64,000 nucleotides of DNA from Mycobacterium sp. E183 (GTDB lineage: Bacteria > Actinomycetota > Actinomycetes > Mycobacteriales > Mycobacteriaceae). Where the stretch lies: assembly GCF_001667735.1 (NCBI RefSeq), contig NZ_LZJN01000105.1, forward strand, positions 1 through 64,000. The letters run 5' to 3'. A program made the translations under genes and the position numbers. The notes under the pieces were generated by a model. The model made no database searches. It had not been told where the DNA came from and saw only the letters and a list, made by a program, of their open reading frames with translations. The stretch's first letter is position 1, and each line of letters starts with the position of its first letter. Shown here one piece after another: positions 29,030-38,510 of this stretch.

Positions 29030-30277
29030 ATGCCCCAAGGCCCCTCCACCGCCGTAGCGCACCGAGCCGGAACCCGCGGGTACCGGCGGCTGACCGCGGC
29101 GCTCTGCGGTGCCGGTCTGGCCAGCTTCGCCGCGATGTACTGCACCCAGGCGCTGCTGCCGGCGCTTTCGGCGTCGTATCGGATCGGTCCGGCCGCGGCG
29201 GCGCTCACGGTCTCGCTGACCACGGGGATGCTGGCCGTCTGCATCATTCCCGCCAGCGTCCTGTCCGAGCGCTACGGCCGCATCACCGTGATGTTGACCT
29301 CGGGGGTGGCGTCCAGCGTGATCGGGCTCCTGCTGCCGTTCAGTCCGACGCTCGGCGTGCTGCTCGTCGGCCGCGCCGCGCAGGGCGCCGCGCTGGCCGG
29401 GATACCCGCCGTCGCGATGGCGTTCCTCGCCGAGGAGGTGCACGCCTCGTCGCTCGGGTCGGCGATGGGCCGCTACATCGCCGGAACGACGGTCGGCGGG
29501 CTGGCCGGACGCCTCGTCCCCTCGTTGGTCATCGAGGCGAGCGATTGGCGGGTCGCGCTGCTGGTGTGCTCCCTGACGACACTGGCCGGCACGGTGGTCT
29601 TCGCCGCCCTGGTGCCGCGGTCTCAGTTCTTCGACCCGAAGGAGACGAGCGTGCGGGCCAGCATCCGGAACCTCGCCGCGCATCTGCGAAACCCGTTGCT
29701 GCTGAAGCTGTTCGCGGTGGGGTTCGTGTTGATGGGTGGATTCGTGACCGTGTACAACTACCTTGGCTACCGATTGACCGGGCGGCCGTTCGGCCTGGCG
29801 CCGTCAGCGGTCGGCCTGCTGTTCCTGCTGTACCTGGTCGGCACCTGGACGTCGGTGGCGGCCGGGCGGCTCGCCGACCGCAGGGGACGCCCACTCGTGC
29901 TGCGGGCCGCCCTGCCGGTCACGGTGACGGGCCTGCTGCTGACCGTGCCGCACGCCCTGCCCGCGATCGTGGTGGGGGTCGGCGTCTTCACGGGTGGTTT
30001 CTTCGCCGCGCACACCGTGGCCAGCGGCTGGGTGGGCGCGGTGGCACGGCGCGACCGCGCGGAGGCGTCGGCGCTGTATTTGTTCAGCTACTACTTGGGC
30101 GGGTCAGTGGCCGGTGCGATCGGCGGCGTCGTGTACGCGGTCGGCGGCTGGCCGGCGACGGTCGGTTTCGTCGGCGGGCTGCTGGTGGCCGGCTCATGCC
30201 TGGTGGCGTTGTTGGTGCGGGAGGGCGACCCCCGCACCAACAACCACCTCGTTGCGGCCTTGGCGGCCGCTGACTGA
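29030..30277 (+). CDS. MFS transporter, YnfM-like
   Basis: 415 residues with 12 predicted membrane helices and the MFS motif between helices 2 and 3 (SVLSERYGRITVMLTSG). A second copy follows helix 8 (AAGRLADRRGRPLVLR). The family includes sugar and drug efflux pumps (YnfM/AraJ type). The substrate cannot be read from the sequence. GAGGG precedes the ATG. Likely controlled by the divergent LysR gene. Confidence 0.87.
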   Translation: MPQGPSTAVAHRAGTRGYRRLTAALCGAGLASFAAMYCTQALLPALSASYRIGPAAAALTVSLTTGMLAVCIIPASVLSERYGRITVMLTSGVASSVIGLLLPFSPTLGVLLVGRAAQGAALAGIPAVAMAFLAEEVHASSLGSAMGRYIAGTTVGGLAGRLVPSLVIEASDWRVALLVCSLTTLAGTVVFAALVPRSQFFDPKETSVRASIRNLAAHLRNPLLLKLFAVGFVLMGGFVTVYNYLGYRLTGRPFGLAPSAVGLLFLLYLVGTWTSVAAGRLADRRGRPLVLRAALPVTVTGLLLTVPHALPAIVVGVGVFTGGFFAAHTVASGWVGAVARRDRAEASALYLFSYYLGGSVAGAIGGVVYAVGGWPATVGFVGGLLVAGSCLVALLVREGDPRTNNHLVAALAAAD

Positions 30278-30293
30278 TGCACCCGGCAGGCGG

Positions 30294-30674
30294 CTAGGGG
30301 CCGGGAGGGGTCCCGACGCAGACGCCGCCGGCGCAGGCCCCCGCGCCGCCGGGTCCGGCGGACGCACCGGCGCCCGGCACACCCGCGCTCGCGCCGCCTG
30401 GGCCCGCGCCGGCGCCCGAGCCACCCGGGCCGGCCGTCGTGGCGCCCCCGGGTCCGGTCTCGGGACCGCCGCCCGGGCCGGCCGGAGTCGTCGCCGCCGG
30501 TGCCGTCGTGGTGACGCTGGCGGGCGTGGTGACGGAGGTGGTGACGGTCGAGGTCGAAGTCGTCGGGTTCTTGTTGTCTTTGCCCGAGCCGCAGCCCGCG
30601 GTCAACGAACTCAAGGCGATCGCCACGGCGATCCCCGCGGCGAGGGAAGCACGCCGCGCAGTTCCACTAGCCAT
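30294..30674 (-). CDS. Low-complexity lipoprotein
   Basis: 126 residues. An arginine-containing signal peptide ends in a lipobox LTAGC with the lipidated cysteine at residue 28. The mature part is a Thr/Ser/Val-rich stretch, then a Gly-Pro-Ala-rich tail built on repeated GPGG-like units. It ends with two cysteines in GACAGGVCVG that could form a disulfide. No recognised domain. It lies 69 nt downstream of the adenylate cyclase on the same strand and could be co-transcribed. Function unknown; gene reality supported by the signal and lipobox. Confidence 0.72.
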   Translation of the reverse strand: MASGTARRASLAAGIAVAIALSSLTAGCGSGKDNKNPTTSTSTVTTSVTTPASVTTTAPAATTPAGPGGGPETGPGGATTAGPGGSGAGAGPGGASAGVPGAGASAGPGGAGACAGGVCVGTPPGP

Positions 30675-30743
30675 GTCAACACCAATCTCTGAAAGGGGCG
30701 ATGTCCTTAGTCCCCTTACCCACTCGGGTCGGAAATCAATCCA

Positions 30744-32357
30744 TCAGGCCGGCGGGTCGGCGGGCGTGGCGAGCCGGGTGGGCTGCTCATACCCGCGAAG
30801 AGTCACGGTCTCGCCCAAAGTCCAACGGCCGCGCTCGTTCTCGCTCGCGCCTTCGAGGGCATCGGCCGTCGCCAGCAGTCGACCCGGGTACGACTTGGCG
30901 AGTTCGCAGAGGCGGGCCGCCTCGTTGACCGGACCGCCGATCACGGTGTACTCGAAGCGTTCCCGGGCGCCGACGTTGCCGGCCACCACCTGCCCGGCCG
31001 CCACGCCGATACCGGCTTGGCACTGCGGCATTTCGTCGACGAGCCGCTCGGCGATGGCGCGCGCCGCGGCCAGCGCCTGGTCTTCCGGGCGGTCCAGATG
31101 GTTCGGGGCCCCGAAGATGGCCAGGGTCGCGTCCCCCTCGAACTTGTTGACCAGACCGCAGTGTCGATCCACTTCCTCGACAACGATGCCGAAGAATTGA
31201 TTGAGCACCGAAACGACTTCCGCCGGAGGCCGGCTGGTCACCAGTTGGGTGGAACCGACGATGTCGATGAATACGACTGCTACATGGCGTTCTTCGCCGC
31301 CCAGCTTCGGTCGCTCGCGTTCGGCGGCCAGGGCGACCTCGCGTCCGACGTGCCGGCCGAACAGGTCGCGAACCCGTTCGCGTTCGCGCAGCCCGTCCAC
31401 CATCGCGTTGAAACCGCGTTGCAGCTCACCGAGTTCGGTGCCGTCGAAAACGACGAGGTCGCCCCGCAGATCGCCGCGCTCAACCCGGCGCAACGCCGCG
31501 CGGACCACGCGCACCGGAGTTGCGGTGAGCCAGGCCAGAATCCACATCAACAGGCAACCGAAGATGAGCGTGGCGATCGAGACGATCAGCACACCGACGG
31601 CGAATTGCGTTTCGGTCAGATTGCGCATCAAGGCTTGAAAGCCCGCCAGGAAGCCGATGCCGAGAACGGGCAGGCCCGAGCCGAGGAACCAGACCACCAT
31701 GGTCCGGCCCATGATCCCCGAGGCGAATCGACGCGGTGGTGGCCCCGCTTCGAGCGCCTGAGCCGCCGCCGGGCGCAGCGCGAACTCTGCCAGCAGATAA
31801 CTGCCGGTGGCCACCAAGATCCCGCAGATGCCCACCGCGATGAGGAAGCGCGGGATGAAGAGCGTGTTGACTAGGCCATAGAGCGTGGTCAGCACCACCG
31901 CCCCGACACCCCACAGGATGAGATCGAAGCGGGCGATTCGCCATGGGGCCAGGAACGTGTTTCGTTCGTCTTCCCGGTTCGGCGCGCGCTCCTCGATCGC
32001 CCAGCGGAGCGATACGACGGTCCTGCGGGTGATCCAGTAGGTGCCCACCGCCAGCGCCAGCGCGATGTAGGCCGGTGATGCCGCGAAGGTTATCCACCAT
32101 GGCGCGTCAAACACACTCGGTTGCGGGATGGCGACGGTCACCAGGAGCAGGGCGACGCCGATGCCGATCAGGTTGGCGCCCAGCACCAGTACAGTCAGGA
32201 TGACCTGGATGCGGACGCGGCGACGTGCCTGGCTTTCTGACACCCGCCCCAACAGCAGGGAGCCGTACGCCGGGGTCTCCGGTAGCCGGCCGCTCTGACG
32301 CGTGACCGTCTCGAGCACCCGCCCGATGCGTTTCGCCAAGCTCTGCGTGGCCGACAT
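30744..32357 (-). CDS. Membrane adenylate cyclase, class III (IIIb)
   Basis: 537 residues: about six membrane helices (residues ~45-275), a HAMP linker, then a class III cyclase domain (~355-530). Metal-binding Asp residues are in [11 protein letters not shown] and in [13 protein letters not shown]. The purine-selecting residues are Lys in VNKFEGD and Thr in EYTVIGG, the class IIIb pattern. It belongs to the Rv1318c/Rv1319c/Rv1320c type. M. tuberculosis carries three tandem paralogues here, while this window has one. A cAMP phosphodiesterase is encoded at 50764. Confidence 0.92.
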   Translation of the reverse strand: MSATQSLAKRIGRVLETVTRQSGRLPETPAYGSLLLGRVSESQARRRVRIQVILTVLVLGANLIGIGVALLLVTVAIPQPSVFDAPWWITFAASPAYIALALAVGTYWITRRTVVSLRWAIEERAPNREDERNTFLAPWRIARFDLILWGVGAVVLTTLYGLVNTLFIPRFLIAVGICGILVATGSYLLAEFALRPAAAQALEAGPPPRRFASGIMGRTMVVWFLGSGLPVLGIGFLAGFQALMRNLTETQFAVGVLIVSIATLIFGCLLMWILAWLTATPVRVVRAALRRVERGDLRGDLVVFDGTELGELQRGFNAMVDGLRERERVRDLFGRHVGREVALAAERERPKLGGEERHVAVVFIDIVGSTQLVTSRPPAEVVSVLNQFFGIVVEEVDRHCGLVNKFEGDATLAIFGAPNHLDRPEDQALAAARAIAERLVDEMPQCQAGIGVAAGQVVAGNVGARERFEYTVIGGPVNEAARLCELAKSYPGRLLATADALEGASENERGRWTLGETVTLRGYEQPTRLATPADPPA

Positions 32358-32393
32358 GGTGGCGCCAGCCTAATTTGTCGGCCACGCTCTAAG

Positions 32394-33074
32394 GTGAGTC
32401 GGGTGCGTCTAGTGATCGCCCAGTGCACTGTGGACTACGTCGGCCGGCTCACCGCGCATCTTCCCTCGGCCCGCAGGCTGCTGCTGTTCAAGGCCGACGG
32501 ATCGGTCAGCGTGCATGCCGATGACCGCGCCTACAAACCGCTGAACTGGATGAGCCCGCCGTGCTGGCTGACCGAGGAGCCGGGTGAGCAGGCCCCCGTG
32601 TGGGTGGTGCAGAACAAGGCCGGCGAACAGCTGCGGATCACCGTCGAGGATGTCGAGCACGACTCCAGCCACGACCTGGGCGTCGATCCCGGGCTGGTCA
32701 AGGATGGGGTCGAAGCCCATCTGCAGGCGTTGCTCGCCGAGCATGTGCACCTGCTCGGCGAGGGGTACACGCTGGTTCGTCGCGAATACATGACCGCCAT
32801 CGGGCCCGTCGACCTGCTCTGCCGTGACGAACAGGGCGGTTCGGTGGCGGTGGAGATCAAGCGGCGCGGCGAGATCGACGGGGTCGAACAGCTCACCAGA
32901 TACCTCGAGCTGCTCAACCGCGACAGCGTGCTCGCGCCGGTGAAGGGCGTGTTCGCGGCCCAGCAGATCAAGCCACAGGCGCGCACACTGGCCATCGACC
33001 GTGGGATCCGTTGTGTCACACTGGATTACGACAAGATGCGCGGGATGGACAGCGACGAATACCGGCTGTTCTGA
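32394..33074 (+). CDS. nucS: Mismatch endonuclease NucS
   Basis: Archaeal-type endonuclease that replaces MutS/MutL in mycobacteria. It cuts both strands at mismatches when coupled to the sliding clamp. 226 residues from GTG 32394; GTG 32403 is an alternative start. The nuclease core is [20 protein letters not shown] with D140, E154 and K156 by this numbering. The first -10-like box TAATTT (32371-32376) overlaps that of the divergent cyclase gene. Confidence 0.94.
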   Translation: MSRVRLVIAQCTVDYVGRLTAHLPSARRLLLFKADGSVSVHADDRAYKPLNWMSPPCWLTEEPGEQAPVWVVQNKAGEQLRITVEDVEHDSSHDLGVDPGLVKDGVEAHLQALLAEHVHLLGEGYTLVRREYMTAIGPVDLLCRDEQGGSVAVEIKRRGEIDGVEQLTRYLELLNRDSVLAPVKGVFAAQQIKPQARTLAIDRGIRCVTLDYDKMRGMDSDEYRLF

Positions 33075-33084
33075 GCCTCCCGGC

Positions 33085-33090
33085 TAGGCT
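33085..33090 (+). promoter_or_regulatory. -10 box, leaderless start of small zinc-ribbon-like gene
   Basis: TAGGCT ends 6 nt before ATG 33097 with no ribosome-binding site between. This predicts transcription starting at the A of the ATG. Confidence 0.45.
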
Positions 33091-33096
33091 GGCGGC

Positions 33097-33405
33097 ATGG
33101 CCCGGCGCCGCACACCGCCACGTCAGCGGTGGCAGTCATCGCCGCCCCCGCCTGCCCGCCGGGTGGAGGTCGGGCCCGACGGCCACGAGTACGAAGTCCG
33201 TCCGGTCGCGGCCGCCCGTGCGGTCAAGACCTACCGTTGCCCGGGCTGCGATCACGAAATTCGGGTCGGCACCGCACATCTGGTGGTGTGGCCAACCGAT
33301 CCGACCCTCGGTGGAGGCCCAGGACTCGTCGAAGATCGGCGGCATTGGCACACCCCGTGCTGGAGCCACCGCGCCACGCGGGGCCCAACCCGGAAGTGGT
33401 CTTGA
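33097..33405 (+). CDS. Small conserved protein, zinc-ribbon-like
   Basis: 102 residues, basic N-terminus (MARRRTPPRQRWQ). YRCPGCDHEIRVG provides a CxxC pair, and a later HWHTPCW segment could complete a metal site. It matches the Rv1322-type protein of unknown role. The stop codon (33403-33405) abuts the stop of the convergent epimerase gene with no space. It probably has its own leaderless promoter. Confidence 0.78.
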   Translation: MARRRTPPRQRWQSSPPPPARRVEVGPDGHEYEVRPVAAARAVKTYRCPGCDHEIRVGTAHLVVWPTDPTLGGGPGLVEDRRHWHTPCWSHRATRGPTRKWS

Positions 33406-33870
33406 TCAGGCGGCCGGTTCGACCAGCTCGATGAGGACGCCGCCGGCGTCCTTGGGGTGGATGAAGTTGATCCGCGAGTTTGCCGTGCCGCGGCGCGGGG
33501 CCTCGTAGACGAGCCGGATGCCCTGCGAGCGCAGGTGCTCGATCACGCTGTCGAGGTCGCTCACCCGAACCGCCATCTGCTGGATGCCGGGCCCGCGCTT
33601 GTCGAGGAACTTGGCGATGGTCGAGGAGTCGTCGATCGGGGCCATCAGCTGGATCTGCGCCGTACCGGTGGGCGCGCCGCGCACGGCCAGCATGGCTTCG
33701 CGGATTCCCTGGTCCTCGTTGACTTCCTCGTGCACCAGGATCATGCCGAGGTGGTCGCGGTACCACGCGATTGCCGCGTCCAAGTCGGCGACTGCGATGC
33801 CGACGTGATCGATCGCCGTCACCAGCTCGGTGGCCAGGACCTGACGGGCGTCAACTTGATCGGTCGTCAT
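33406..33870 (-). CDS. mce: Methylmalonyl-CoA epimerase
   Basis: Interconverts (2R)- and (2S)-methylmalonyl-CoA on the route from propionyl-CoA to succinyl-CoA. 154 residues, vicinal-oxygen-chelate fold in two halves. Metal ligands are the His of [13 protein letters not shown], a Gln/Glu in the middle (AQIQLMAP) and the Glu of [15 protein letters not shown] 33870 lacks a ribosome-binding site but has a -10 box 6 nt upstream. Divergent from fadA4, and functionally linked with the cobalamin adenosyltransferase at 18434. Confidence 0.93.
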   Translation of the reverse strand: MTTDQVDARQVLATELVTAIDHVGIAVADLDAAIAWYRDHLGMILVHEEVNEDQGIREAMLAVRGAPTGTAQIQLMAPIDDSSTIAKFLDKRGPGIQQMAVRVSDLDSVIEHLRSQGIRLVYEAPRRGTANSRINFIHPKDAGGVLIELVEPAA

Positions 33871-33876
33871 CACATA

Positions 33877-33882
33877 AAGGTA
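33877..33882 (-). promoter_or_regulatory. -10 box, leaderless start of epimerase gene
   Basis: TACCTT on the minus strand occupies -12 to -7 relative to the A of ATG 33870, so the mRNA should begin at the start codon. Confidence 0.5.
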
Positions 33883-33951
33883 ACCTGGCGGCAAAGACTG
33901 CGCTTCTCCGGGAGGCCGGATCGGCCGTCCACGGACCTTTGGGAGGTTGTT

Positions 33952-35133
33952 ATGACGACGTCGGTGATCGTTGCTGGAGCGCGCACGCCGATCGGCAAAT
34001 TGATGGGTTCGCTGAAGGATTTTTCGGCCAGCGATCTGGGTGCCATCGCGATCGCCGGCGCGCTGGAGAAGGCCAACGTGCCCGCGTCGGCTGTCGAGTA
34101 CGTGATCATGGGCCAGGTGCTGACGGCCGGCGCCGGCCAGATGCCCGCGCGGCAGGCGGCCGTAGCGGCCGGCATCGGCTGGGACGTCCCGGCGCTGACC
34201 ATCAACAAGATGTGCCTGTCCGGCATCGATGCCATCGCGCTGGCTGACCAGCTGATTCGAGCCGGTGAGTTCGACGTCGTGGTGGCCGGTGGGCAGGAGT
34301 CGATGACCAAGGCGCCGCATTTGCTGATGGACAGCCGGGCGGGCTACAAGTACGGCGACGTCACCGTCCTCGACCACATGGCCTACGACGGCCTGCACGA
34401 CGTCTTCACCGACCAGCCGATGGGCGCGCTCACCGAGCAGCGCAACGACGTCGACAAGTTCACCCGCGCCGAGCAGGACGAGTTCGCTGCTCGGTCGCAT
34501 CAGAAGGCGGCGGCGGCGTGGAAGGACGGCGTCTTCGCCGACGAGGTCGTTCCCGTCAACATCCCGCAGCGCAAGGGTGATCCGCTGCAGTTCACCGAGG
34601 ACGAGGGGATTCGCGCCAACACCACCGCCGAGTCGCTGGCCGGCCTCAAACCGGCCTTTCGCAAGGACGGCACCATCACCGCCGGGTCCGCGTCGCAGAT
34701 CTCCGACGGGGCCGCGGCCGTGGTGGTGATGAACAAGGCCAAGGCGGAGGAACTGGGGCTGACCTGGCTGGTCGAGATCGGTGCACACGGCGTCGTCGCC
34801 GGGCCGGACTCCACCTTGCAATCGCAGCCGGCCAACGCGATCAAGAAGGCGCTCAGCCGCGAGGGCATCACCGCCGACCAGCTCGACGTGGTCGAGATCA
34901 ACGAGGCGTTCTCCGCCGTCGCGCTGGCCTCGACCCGCGAACTCGGCGTGGATCCCGAGATCGTGAACGTCAACGGCGGCGCGATCGCCGTGGGGCACCC
35001 CATCGGGATGTCGGGCGCGCGGATCACGCTGCATGCCGCCCTGGAACTGGCCCGCCGCGGCTCCGGCTACGGCGTCGCGGCCCTGTGCGGCGCGGGCGGG
35101 CAGGGTGACGCACTGATCCTGCGGGCAAAGTAA
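33952..35133 (+). CDS. fadA4: Acetyl-CoA acetyltransferase (thiolase)
   Basis: Condenses two acetyl-CoA or cleaves acetoacetyl-CoA. 393 residues. Nucleophile C88 ([11 protein letters not shown]), H349 ([12 protein letters not shown]) and C379 ([11 protein letters not shown]) form the thiolase triad. ATG 33952 follows GGGAGGTTGTT. The start lies 81 nt from the divergent epimerase gene, with which it may share regulation of short-chain acyl-CoA metabolism. Confidence 0.95.
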   Translation: MTTSVIVAGARTPIGKLMGSLKDFSASDLGAIAIAGALEKANVPASAVEYVIMGQVLTAGAGQMPARQAAVAAGIGWDVPALTINKMCLSGIDAIALADQLIRAGEFDVVVAGGQESMTKAPHLLMDSRAGYKYGDVTVLDHMAYDGLHDVFTDQPMGALTEQRNDVDKFTRAEQDEFAARSHQKAAAAWKDGVFADEVVPVNIPQRKGDPLQFTEDEGIRANTTAESLAGLKPAFRKDGTITAGSASQISDGAAAVVVMNKAKAEELGLTWLVEIGAHGVVAGPDSTLQSQPANAIKKALSREGITADQLDVVEINEAFSAVALASTRELGVDPEIVNVNGGAIAVGHPIGMSGARITLHAALELARRGSGYGVAALCGAGGQGDALILRAK

Positions 35134-35327
35134 GCGGGCCGAGAAGCCGGAGCGCGCCGACGCCCTCGGCGACGTTGCTGGACCGACGCGCGTGGGAAGT
35201 TTTGTGATCTTCGTCATATCGTCCCCCGCGGCCGTCTCCGGGCGCGATTTTCGGGCCGCGGCACCGGGCCCACGCGTCCGCGCGACCGGGTGGATGGGGC
35301 ACCGATGCGCATGACAAACTTGACGGT

Positions 35328-36251
35328 GTGACGCGTCCGCGACCCTCGATCGGCCCCGCGATGGCCGGCGCTGTCGACCTATCCGGCCTCAAGCAGCGGG
35401 CCCAGCAGCAACCGCCCGGCGGCGGGACCGGCGGCGGCGCAACGCCGGCCGCCGAGGGCGGCCCCGGAGGCACCGCGATCACCGAGGCCAATTTCGAGGC
35501 CGAGGTCCTGCTGCGGTCCGAGGAAGTGCCCGTCGTGGTGCTGCTGTGGTCCCCGCGCAGCGACGCGTGCGTCCAGCTGCTGGACACGCTGTCCGGCATG
35601 GCCGCCCAGGACAACGGACAGTGGTCGCTGGCGACGGTCAACGTCGACGTGGCGCCCAGGGTTGCCCAGATATTCGGTGTCGACGCGGTGCCTACCGTCG
35701 TGGCTTTGGCCGCCGGGCAGCCGATCTCGAGCTTCCAGGGCATGCAGCCGCCGGATCAATTGCGCGGCTGGCTGGACCAGATCCTTTCGGCGACGGCCGG
35801 GAAGCTCAGGGGCCCAGGCGGTTCCGCCGCTGCCGACGAAGTCGACCCCGAGTTGGCGGCCGCCCGCGAGCAACTGGAGGCCGGCAATTTCGAGGGCGCC
35901 CGAGCGGCGTATCAAGCAATTTTGGACGCCAATCCGGGCAGCGCCGAGGCCAAGGGCGCGATCCGGCAGATCGACTTCCTGATGCGCGCGACCGCGCATT
36001 CACCGGACGCGGTGGCCGCGGCCGATGCGGCACCGGCCGACATCGAAGCGGCCTTCGCGGCTGCCGATGTCCAAATCCTCAACCAGGACGCGAGCGCGGC
36101 GTTCGAGCGCCTGATTGCTCTGGTGCGCAGCACATCCGGGGACGAGCGCACTCGGGTGCGCACCCGGCTGATCGAGCTGTTCGAGCTCTTCGATCCCGCC
36201 GATCCCGAGGTCGTCGCCGGGCGGCGGAACCTCGCCAACGCGCTCTACTGA
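35328..36251 (+). CDS. Thioredoxin-fold/TPR protein without CXXC
   Basis: 307 residues. A thioredoxin-like domain (residues ~45-155) keeps the fold markers (VPVVVLLWSPRSDACVQLLD, FGVDAVPTVVALAAG). However, the WCxxC redox site is replaced by WSPRSDAC, leaving a single cysteine. The C-terminal half is helical and TPR-like (EQLEAGNFEGARAAYQAIL). This is the architecture of YbbN/CnoX, a chaperone-like holdase in other bacteria; the Rv1324-type assignment is by resemblance. The 194-nt region before it holds no other gene I can support. Confidence 0.88.
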   Translation: MTRPRPSIGPAMAGAVDLSGLKQRAQQQPPGGGTGGGATPAAEGGPGGTAITEANFEAEVLLRSEEVPVVVLLWSPRSDACVQLLDTLSGMAAQDNGQWSLATVNVDVAPRVAQIFGVDAVPTVVALAAGQPISSFQGMQPPDQLRGWLDQILSATAGKLRGPGGSAAADEVDPELAAAREQLEAGNFEGARAAYQAILDANPGSAEAKGAIRQIDFLMRATAHSPDAVAAADAAPADIEAAFAAADVQILNQDASAAFERLIALVRSTSGDERTRVRTRLIELFELFDPADPEVVAGRRNLANALY

Positions 36252-36313
36252 GGTCGCCGGCCGCGGCCGTCGGGTGGTTGCGGCGAAAGCGGCTCGTGCT
36301 GAGCGGCCCCGGT

Positions 36314-38509
36314 CTACTCGGGCTCGAGCCACAGGGCCGAGTTGGGCGGCAGCACCAGCACCGCGGAGGCGGGACGCCCGTGCCACGGGTCCTCGGTGGC
36401 ATCCACCCCGCCCATGTTGCCGATGCCCGTCCCGTTGTAGTCGGTGGCGTCGGTGTTGAGCACCTCGCGCCAGCGCCCTGCGGACGGCAGCCCGAGCCGG
36501 TAGCCGCTGTGCTCATTGCCCGCGAAGTTGAAGATGCACGCCATGACGGATCCGTCGCTGCCATAACGCAGGAAGCTGAGCACGTTGTTGGCCGAGTCGT
36601 TGGCGTCGATCCAGGAGTATCCGTCGGGGATGGTGTCCTGGCTCCACAGCGCCGGGTGGCTGCGGTAGATGGCGTTGATGTCACGCACCAGACGCGCGAC
36701 GCCGTTCGAGAAGCCCTGCTCGTCGAGCTGCCACCAGTCCAGACCGCGCTCCTCGGACCATTCGGCGCGCTGGCCGAATTCCTGTCCCATGAACAGCAAT
36801 TGCTTGCCGGGATGCGCCCACTGATAGGCGAGCAGGCTGCGCAGCCCGGCGGCCTTGACGTGGTTGTTGCCCGGCATCCGGCCCCACAGGGTGCCCTTGC
36901 CGTGCACGACCTCGTCGTGGCTGATCGGCAGCACGTAGTTCTCGCTGAACGCGTACAGCATCGAGAACGTCATCTCGTGGTGGTGGTAGTTGCGATAAAT
37001 CGGGTCGCGGCTGATGTAGTCGAGCGTGTCGTGCATCCAGCCCATGTTCCACTTCATCGAAAAGCCCAGGCCGCCAAGGTTTGTCGGGCGCGTGACGCCG
37101 GGCCACGACGTCGACTCCTCGGCGATGGTGACGATGCCGGGCGCGCTCTTGTGCACCGTGGCGTTCATCTCCTGCAGGAACTGAACGGCCTCGAGGTTCT
37201 CCCGCCCGCCGTAGATGTTGGGCGTCCAGCCGCCCTCGGGGCGTGAATAGTCCAGGTACAGCATGGAAGCCACCGCGTCCACCCGCAGGCCGTCGACGTG
37301 GTACTCCTCGAGCCAGTACAGAGCGTTCGCCACCAGGAAGTTGCGCACCTCGGCGCGTCCGAAGTCGAAGACGTATGTGCCCCAGTCAAGTTGCTCGCCA
37401 CGCTTGGGGTCGGCGTGCTCGTAGAGCGGGGTGCCGTCGAACCGTCCCAGCGCCCACGCGTCCTTCGGGAAGTGCGCAGGCACCCAGTCCACGATCACGC
37501 CGATGCCGGCGTGGTGCAGCGCGTCGACCAGTGCCCGGAATTCGTCGGGCGTGCCGAAACGGGACGTCGGCGCGTAGTAGGACGTGACCTGGTAGCCCCA
37601 GGATCCGGCGAAGGGATGCTCGGCGACGGGAAGCAGCTCCACATGGGTGAAGCCGTGCTCCACCACGTAGTTGGTCAGCTCCTCGGCGAGCTGCCGGTAG
37701 CCGAGGCCGGGGCGCCACGAACCGAGGTGCACCTCATAGGTGCTCATCGGCTCGAACACCGGATTGCGTTGGGCGCGCTGTTCCATCCACTCGGCGTCCT
37801 GCCAGGTGTACTTGCTGCGCGTGACACGGGAGGCGGTGTGCGGCGGAACCTCGGTGGCGAAGGCCATCGGGTCGGCCCGCTCGGTCACGACCCCGTCGGC
37901 GCCGTGCACGCGAAACTTGTACAGACCGTCGGGGGGGAAGTCGGGCCAGAACAGCTCCCACACTCCCGACGAGCCCAGCGACCGCATCGGAGCGTCGCTG
38001 CCGGTCCAGCCGTTGAACTCGCCGATCAGGCTGACGCCCTTGGCATTGGGCGCCCACACCGCGAACGACACGCCGTTGACCACGCCGTCTGCCGTGGTGA
38101 ACGAGCGGGGATGCGCCCCAAGGACTTCCCAGAGCCGCTCGTGTCGACCCTCGCCGAACAGGAAGAGGTCGACCTCGCCCAGCGTGGGCAGGAAGCGGTA
38201 CGCGTCGGCGACCGTGTAAGGGTCGGCGCCCTCGTATTTGATCTGCAGCCGGTAGTCGATCAGGCCGGTGAACGGCAGCACCGTGGCGAACAACCCGGAT
38301 TCGATGTGCTCCAACGGAAACCGGTCGTCTCCGACGAGTGCGACCACCTCGGCCGCATGCGGCCGGAACGCCCGGATGACGGTGTGGTCGGCATACTCGT
38401 GGGCGCCCAGAATGCCGTGCGGGTTGTGCTGCGTGCCGGCCAGGAGGCGGCCCAGGTCGGCCGGGTCGGGGGCCAGGTGCGTCCTGGCCAGTTGGTCGGC
38501 TTGGCTCAT
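36314..38509 (-). CDS. glgB: 1,4-alpha-glucan branching enzyme
   Basis: Introduces alpha-1,6 branches in glycogen and related glucans. 731 residues: two N-terminal beta domains (CBM48 included), then a GH13 barrel. The nucleophile Asp is in [15 protein letters not shown], the acid Glu in [12 protein letters not shown], and the third Asp in [12 protein letters not shown]. It starts 1 nt after the glgE stop, so both are co-translated. The space to the upstream convergent gene is only 62 nt, without the PE_PGRS gene that M. tuberculosis has here. Confidence 0.97.
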   Translation of the reverse strand: MSQADQLARTHLAPDPADLGRLLAGTQHNPHGILGAHEYADHTVIRAFRPHAAEVVALVGDDRFPLEHIESGLFATVLPFTGLIDYRLQIKYEGADPYTVADAYRFLPTLGEVDLFLFGEGRHERLWEVLGAHPRSFTTADGVVNGVSFAVWAPNAKGVSLIGEFNGWTGSDAPMRSLGSSGVWELFWPDFPPDGLYKFRVHGADGVVTERADPMAFATEVPPHTASRVTRSKYTWQDAEWMEQRAQRNPVFEPMSTYEVHLGSWRPGLGYRQLAEELTNYVVEHGFTHVELLPVAEHPFAGSWGYQVTSYYAPTSRFGTPDEFRALVDALHHAGIGVIVDWVPAHFPKDAWALGRFDGTPLYEHADPKRGEQLDWGTYVFDFGRAEVRNFLVANALYWLEEYHVDGLRVDAVASMLYLDYSRPEGGWTPNIYGGRENLEAVQFLQEMNATVHKSAPGIVTIAEESTSWPGVTRPTNLGGLGFSMKWNMGWMHDTLDYISRDPIYRNYHHHEMTFSMLYAFSENYVLPISHDEVVHGKGTLWGRMPGNNHVKAAGLRSLLAYQWAHPGKQLLFMGQEFGQRAEWSEERGLDWWQLDEQGFSNGVARLVRDINAIYRSHPALWSQDTIPDGYSWIDANDSANNVLSFLRYGSDGSVMACIFNFAGNEHSGYRLGLPSAGRWREVLNTDATDYNGTGIGNMGGVDATEDPWHGRPASAVLVLPPNSALWLEPE

Positions 38510-38510
38510 C

